From positions 1-23,098 of the forward strand of contig CAYYNB010000091.1 of assembly GCA_964472565.1 (NCBI GenBank): 23,098 nucleotides of DNA, read 5' to 3'. The notes below the pieces were generated by a model that was given only the letters and a program-made list of their open reading frames with translations, searched no databases and was not told the origin of the DNA. The position numbers and the translations under genes were made by a program. Positions within the stretch are counted from its first letter, which is position 1. Each line of letters opens with the position of its first letter. This stretch comes from DATAMF01 sp964472565. GTDB taxonomy: Bacteria; Chloroflexota; Anaerolineae; Aggregatilineales; Aggregatilineaceae. Shown one piece after another: positions 19,682-23,098 of the stretch.

Positions 19682-22102
19682 TTATTCCGTTTCGGGCGGA
19701 ATGAAGAAGATCATGCTGCCAAGCATGGTATTCAGCACGGCATCACCCTCATCGGCCAGCGCTTCGGTGGTATCCAGATCGATCACAAACGAGGTTGCCA
19801 GATCGGGCACATAAACGGACAGCACGGCACCCAGATGCGATTCGCCGTCGATGGTGAAGTAATAGGACAGGAGCGTGCCCGGATAGCCGTAGACGGTTAC
19901 ATCCTCATAAACTTCTTCGTCGTAGGTCAGATCATCAACCGCCAGGGATTCCAGATAACCGATCTGCGTATCATAGGCATCCTGATCAGAGGAACCTTCA
20001 TAGGCGATGACGTAGATGTTGATAGTTTCTTCTTCGTTGCTGATGATTGCCTCGTAGCCACCCTCTTCATCCAGGTAGAAGGTCGGGGTGGGCCAGTCCC
20101 AGGGATAGAGGAAATTGATTCCCATCGTGATGTCGGTGTAACCGCGATAGTTGATGTCGAGACCCTCGTTATCGACGGTAATGGCGGTGCTGGAGAGATA
20201 GACGTTGCCCACGATGTCTTCCATACGGATGGTCAGGATGTAATCGCCGGAGACGGCGGGTTCATAGTGGTAGGTGAACGGCTCGGTCCCAAAGGTAAGC
20301 GGATCGGAATCGGCGGGCACGAGCACATATTCCCCGTTTTCGTCGAGATAGCGCCAGGTGGGCAGGAAATGATCGCCGGGGTTGGGGGTGAGGTTAAAGG
20401 GTGTTGATCCGGTGCCGGAAATGGCCCAGACGCTGACTACAGAGCTGGTGGTCAGGTCAAAGAGCAGATAGGCAGTCAGCGGTTCGCCACCCTGCGGGAT
20501 ATACTGCCCGCTGATGATCACCGTGTCTTCGCTTTCGTGGTCAAAGAGGAGCAGGGTGGGAATGGACACCACACCATCGGTGATGACCGGCATTTCGACG
20601 CCCCAGGTAAATTCGTTCGACTGGAAACCGTCGGGGAAGTCGATCAACTCTTCGCCATCCGGCCCGATTTCAGAGGATTCGAGCGGCGATTCGTCCAGCA
20701 TGATCGAGACGGTTTCATCGATCACGAGAGTCGCGGAGAACGATACTTCGACAATATCCTGGCCGTTGGTGTTAAAGACGACAACCGGCGGCTGGTGGAT
20801 GCTGACGACATCGCCAGGGAAGACACCCGTAATCGACACGGCATCTTCGGCGGCCAGAACGGGAACATTGGTGGCAGCGGTGCCGTAGTAGACGCCGAGG
20901 AAGTTCTGCCATTCGGCCATGAAGGGCACCTGCTGCGGATAGGCCACTGCGCCCCCATAGGCCTGGTAAACGCGGTCATTGGCGGGGAAGTAAACCGATA
21001 CCCCGTAGGAATCAGACAGCGCCGCACTGGATTCGTGGTAGACCACCAGATTATCTGTCGCGTCGATGAGAGTCTGGGCGGCCTGATCAACGGCGCTGTT
21101 TTCGGAGAGATCGATCAACAGATTGAGGAAATGAACGAGATCGATGGACGAAAAATAACCGGCTTCGTCGGGCGTGCTGCCGCCAAAATAGAGGGCGTTG
21201 TTGCGGGCATCACCCATCGCGCTCAGAACATCGCTGCTGTTCGCGCCGACAATTCCGATAAATTGGGTCATGGCTTCTTCGGCGGCGGCGGCCTGTGACA
21301 GGTCGATGATGCCAAGATCAAAGCGGTCATTGCCCTGAGCGGCCCATTCACCTTCGGCATAGGAAAAAACGTAATCCTTGACGATTTCCGTCCCCAGGTC
21401 GGCCACACTCATGGCGGGGTTGTCGAGCAGCTTGGGGAAGGTGATGTCGTAAGCCCAGCCCATCGCGGGTTCGGTTTCTTCGGCGAGAATGGCGTAATCG
21501 GCGTAGGGGGCCAGCAGTTTGATCACGTCAAACTGGGCCATCAGACAGGCGTCGAAGCCGACCAGATCGAGTTGGCGGCCCAGCGTGGTGGTTATGGCAG
21601 AGAAAGCCTGATCAAGTTCGAGCATGCTCAGGGCATCGTCACCATCGGACTGATCCCAGCCGAAGCCGGTCCAGCCGCCGCCGTGATCCGACATGATCAG
21701 GGCGTAATGATCGGCGGGGTAGGTGGTGGCGGCCCAGAGGACAAAATCGGTAAGGGTCTGCGGATCACCCTGGTTGACTTCACCCAGCGAGGCGACTATG
21801 GGCGAGTTGACCACCTGCCAGTCGCCGTCCTGGGTGAGCAGGAAGCGGCGCGCATCGGTCCAGGATGGGTCGGCGGTGGTACGGTCTACCTGCGCCACAA
21901 ACTGAACCTGATCGGTGCTGCCGACAAATTCGACTTCGTTGATGTCGAGCAGCATGCCCAGTTCGATGTCGCTGGTGTCGGCGGTGGAGTAGAGCATGAT
22001 GGTCCAGGTGGCGGGAGATTGGGCCTGGGTTGGGGTGGGCTGGAATGCGGCAGCGATCAACAGCACCACAAGCAATAATAAGACTTTGAGGCGTAACTTC
22101 AT
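19682..22102 (-). CDS. secreted clostripain-family (C11) cysteine peptidase with PsbP-like C-terminus
   Basis: 806 aa from the ATG at 22102, with AAAGGA 8 nt upstream; the open frame to 22198 adds residues without an SD. Signal peptide about 1-28 (MKLRLKVLLLLVVLLIAAAF...AQA). The C11 domain follows (about 32-400), with the clan CD dyad His140 (MSDHGGG) and Cys186 (GFDACLMAQ). These enzymes usually cleave after basic residues; specificity here is unverified. A beta-sandwich region (about 430-650) resembles Ig-like domains. The last 140 residues (GINFLYPWDWPTPTFY... to the end) resemble the PsbP-like module that forms most of the next gene upstream. Acid-rich composition suits an exported protein. 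It has the best promoter in the window. Confidence 0.9.
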   Translation of the reverse strand: MKLRLKVLLLLVVLLIAAAFQPTPTQAQSPATWTIMLYSTADTSDIELGMLLDINEVEFVGSTDQVQFVAQVDRTTADPSWTDARRFLLTQDGDWQVVNSPIVASLGEVNQGDPQTLTDFVLWAATTYPADHYALIMSDHGGGWTGFGWDQSDGDDALSMLELDQAFSAITTTLGRQLDLVGFDACLMAQFDVIKLLAPYADYAILAEETEPAMGWAYDITFPKLLDNPAMSVADLGTEIVKDYVFSYAEGEWAAQGNDRFDLGIIDLSQAAAAEEAMTQFIGIVGANSSDVLSAMGDARNNALYFGGSTPDEAGYFSSIDLVHFLNLLIDLSENSAVDQAAQTLIDATDNLVVYHESSAALSDSYGVSVYFPANDRVYQAYGGAVAYPQQVPFMAEWQNFLGVYYGTAATNVPVLAAEDAVSITGVFPGDVVSIHQPPVVVFNTNGQDIVEVSFSATLVIDETVSIMLDESPLESSEIGPDGEELIDFPDGFQSNEFTWGVEMPVITDGVVSIPTLLLFDHESEDTVIISGQYIPQGGEPLTAYLLFDLTTSSVVSVWAISGTGSTPFNLTPNPGDHFLPTWRYLDENGEYVLVPADSDPLTFGTEPFTYHYEPAVSGDYILTIRMEDIVGNVYLSSTAITVDNEGLDINYRGYTDITMGINFLYPWDWPTPTFYLDEEGGYEAIISNEEETINIYVIAYEGSSDQDAYDTQIGYLESLAVDDLTYDEEVYEDVTVYGYPGTLLSYYFTIDGESHLGAVLSVYVPDLATSFVIDLDTTEALADEGDAVLNTMLGSMIFFIPPETE

Positions 22103-22141
22103 AACCGGTTCCTTTTTGTGAGAAACAGTAGAGATGAAGTT

Positions 22142-22170
22142 AATATACAGTGGAGGAAAGATTGTGTCAA
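22142..22170 (-). promoter_or_regulatory. strong housekeeping promoter of the C11 peptidase gene
   Basis: Minus strand: perfect TTGACA (22165-22170), 17-nt spacer, TATATT (22142-22147, five of six). It would give a leader of about 33 nt. Confidence 0.75.
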
Positions 22171-22189
22171 ACAACGCCCCTTGTTGCTT

Positions 22190-22242
22190 GAACCGCACCC
22201 CCTCGATCCCCCTCTGTCAACTGGGTTGGAGAGGGGGAAGAC
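22190..22242. repeat. palindromic repeat family A, copy 6
   Basis: GAACCGCACCCCCTCGAT, then an inverted repeat at 22208-22237 (CCCCCTCT-gt-CAACT against GGTTGGAGAGGGGG, with central mismatches), then GAAGAC. It lies 16 nt past the stop of the 194-aa gene and 19 nt upstream of the peptidase -35, separating two tandem leftward genes. Confidence 0.8.
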
Positions 22243-22258
22243 AGACAAAAATTGTGAG

Positions 22259-22843
22259 CTACGGGGCGTAGTTGACGGAGGCGGCGATGGTGTTGATGGC
22301 ATCGGTCCACTGGTCGAATTCGTCAGCGGGGCCTTCAGCCATCACGAGGATGGCGGTGTCATTGACGGATATTACGAGCAGGCGGGTTATGGTGGTTTCA
22401 CTGGACAGGGAAATGGTCATGGCGGCATGATCGTTGATGGTGGTTTGTTCCGGTGAGCTAAAGGTATAGATTGGAGCCTCGCCGTCTTCGCTGAAGGAAC
22501 CAGAAAAACTTGCCACGAAGCCGAGGAAGCCCGCAAAAAAGCCGGCCATAAAGATGGGATCGTTTTCTTCCGGGAGCAGCATGCCTTCACTCATGCCCGG
22601 CACGAGGGGGGCGACAGTGATCTGAAGCACGCCCGGTGTAGACTCGAGGAGATCGTCTGATTCTTCGGTGATTTCGACGTTTGAGACGTTGGCACCGATC
22701 CCATCTTCGCTGGGCTGCGCAAACCAGCCTTCGGGATAGGTGAAGCTCAAGCCGTCCTGCTCATACTGCTGATCGTCCTGAGCCAACGCGAGATTAGGCA
22801 GCAACAGGACCAAAGCCAGCGCGAGTACCAGTAGCTTTTTCAT
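22259..22843 (-). CDS. secreted PsbP-like protein
   Basis: 194 aa. Signal peptide about 1-22 (MKKLLVLALALVLLLPNLALAQ). The mature part opens with YEQDGLSFTYPEGWFAQP, the strand-and-YPxxW motif of PsbP-like/MOG1-fold proteins, and ends with the typical helix and strand (FDQWTDAINTIAASVNY). AAGGAG lies 7 nt before ATG. These small exported proteins are common in Anaerolineae-like genomes and have no assigned enzymatic role. The same motif order is found at the C-terminus of the neighbouring peptidase. Family A repeat and the peptidase promoter follow it, so it is probably a separate unit. A weak -10 (TATACT, 22879-22884) lies upstream. Confidence 0.8.
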   Translation of the reverse strand: MKKLLVLALALVLLLPNLALAQDDQQYEQDGLSFTYPEGWFAQPSEDGIGANVSNVEITEESDDLLESTPGVLQITVAPLVPGMSEGMLLPEENDPIFMAGFFAGFLGFVASFSGSFSEDGEAPIYTFSSPEQTTINDHAAMTISLSSETTITRLLVISVNDTAILVMAEGPADEFDQWTDAINTIAASVNYAP

Positions 22844-22920
22844 TGCTTGTCTCCTTGCGTGAATATGGATACAGGGAGAGTATATGCTGATACCGGATGG
22901 AGCGAAAATGAGGTAGGCAG

Positions 22921-23098
22921 ATGAGACAGATTTTGATTACCAAAGCGGGACCGCCGGATGTGCTGCGGGTGGTAGAAGCGCCCGTTTCGGAACCCACCGC
23001 CGGGCGCGTGCGGATCAAGGTGGGCGCGGCGGGGGTGAATTTCGCGGATGTGATGGGGCGGCTGGGGCTGTATCCTGACGCGCCGAGTATCCCCTATG
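22921..23098 (+). CDS. quinone oxidoreductase-like MDR protein (5' part only)
   Basis: The gene runs off the window; 59 codons are visible from an ATG with GAGG 7-8 nt upstream. MRQILITKAGPPDVLRVVEA then GRVRIKVGAAGVNFADVMGR (about 29-48) and LYPDAPSIPY match the N-terminal catalytic domain of the medium-chain dehydrogenase/reductase family, in the zinc-free quinone reductase/VAT-1 branch (NADPH-dependent). The cofactor domain lies outside the window, so substrate and zinc content cannot be judged. It is divergent from the PsbP-like gene. Confidence 0.85.
   Translation, partial: MRQILITKAGPPDVLRVVEAPVSEPTAGRVRIKVGAAGVNFADVMGRLGLYPDAPSIPY

Noticed and set aside
19625..21298. Two plus-strand open frames of 260 and 253 aa
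   Set aside because: Antisense to the C11 peptidase; compositions are those of reversed coding sequence.

Overview
The window looks like a piece of a bacterial draft genome or metagenome bin; it contains one 10-base N scaffold gap at 6106-6115. It is G+C-rich with ordinary Shine-Dalgarno starts. The gene set points to Chloroflexota (Anaerolineae-like): an ECF-type sigma factor overlapping a DUF5667 membrane protein with a Pro/Thr-rich tail, a secreted clostripain-type (C11) peptidase, several signal-peptide proteins with SH3-like or PsbP-like domains, a zinc-ribbon membrane protein, and many G-rich palindromic intergenic repeats. The assignment is inferred from family content; no rRNA or tRNA was seen. 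I found no phage, IS element, CRISPR array or integrase.

Layout. 1-1176: two small leftward secreted or anchored proteins. 1272-4926: polA (complete, proofreading residues intact) overlapping an alpha/beta hydrolase. 5058-5768: leftward Bax inhibitor-1-like membrane protein. 5769-6302: no gene, a nest of two palindromic repeat families around the N gap. 6303-8804: a large soluble orphan histidine kinase, then a clear terminator and the convergent ROK sugar kinase (8855-9871). 10013-11080: double zinc-ribbon membrane protein with its own terminator. 11352-13203: sigma factor plus DUF5667 protein, likely a sigma/anti-sigma style pair, possibly read from a leaderless mRNA. 13305-13889: solo TIR-domain protein. 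14029-15039: aminoglycoside-phosphotransferase-fold kinase. 15093-16127: epoxyqueuosine reductase QueG. 16128-16564: an AT-richer stretch without a convincing long gene, holding three strong hairpins, three AAGGAGG motifs and a CRP/FNR-type palindrome, then a 76-aa membrane peptide gene. 16803-18980: leftward pair of SH3 secreted protein and lipid (diacylglycerol) kinase. 19140-19517: small STAS/SpoIIAA-like protein. 19682-22843: leftward C11 peptidase with a strong consensus promoter, and a secreted PsbP-like protein. 22921 to the end: start of a quinone oxidoreductase/MDR gene.

Most genes are housekeeping or cell-envelope functions in short transcription units. There is no obvious multi-gene defence or biosynthetic island. 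The items best worth a second look are the two interspersed palindrome families (one copy supplies a stop codon), the structured 16128-16564 region, the sigma/DUF5667 pair with its tandem 51-nt repeat, the solo TIR protein with a conserved catalytic Glu, and the PsbP-like module present both as the C2H-terminal part of the peptidase and as the separate neighbouring protein (that is, at the peptidase C-terminus and in the next gene).
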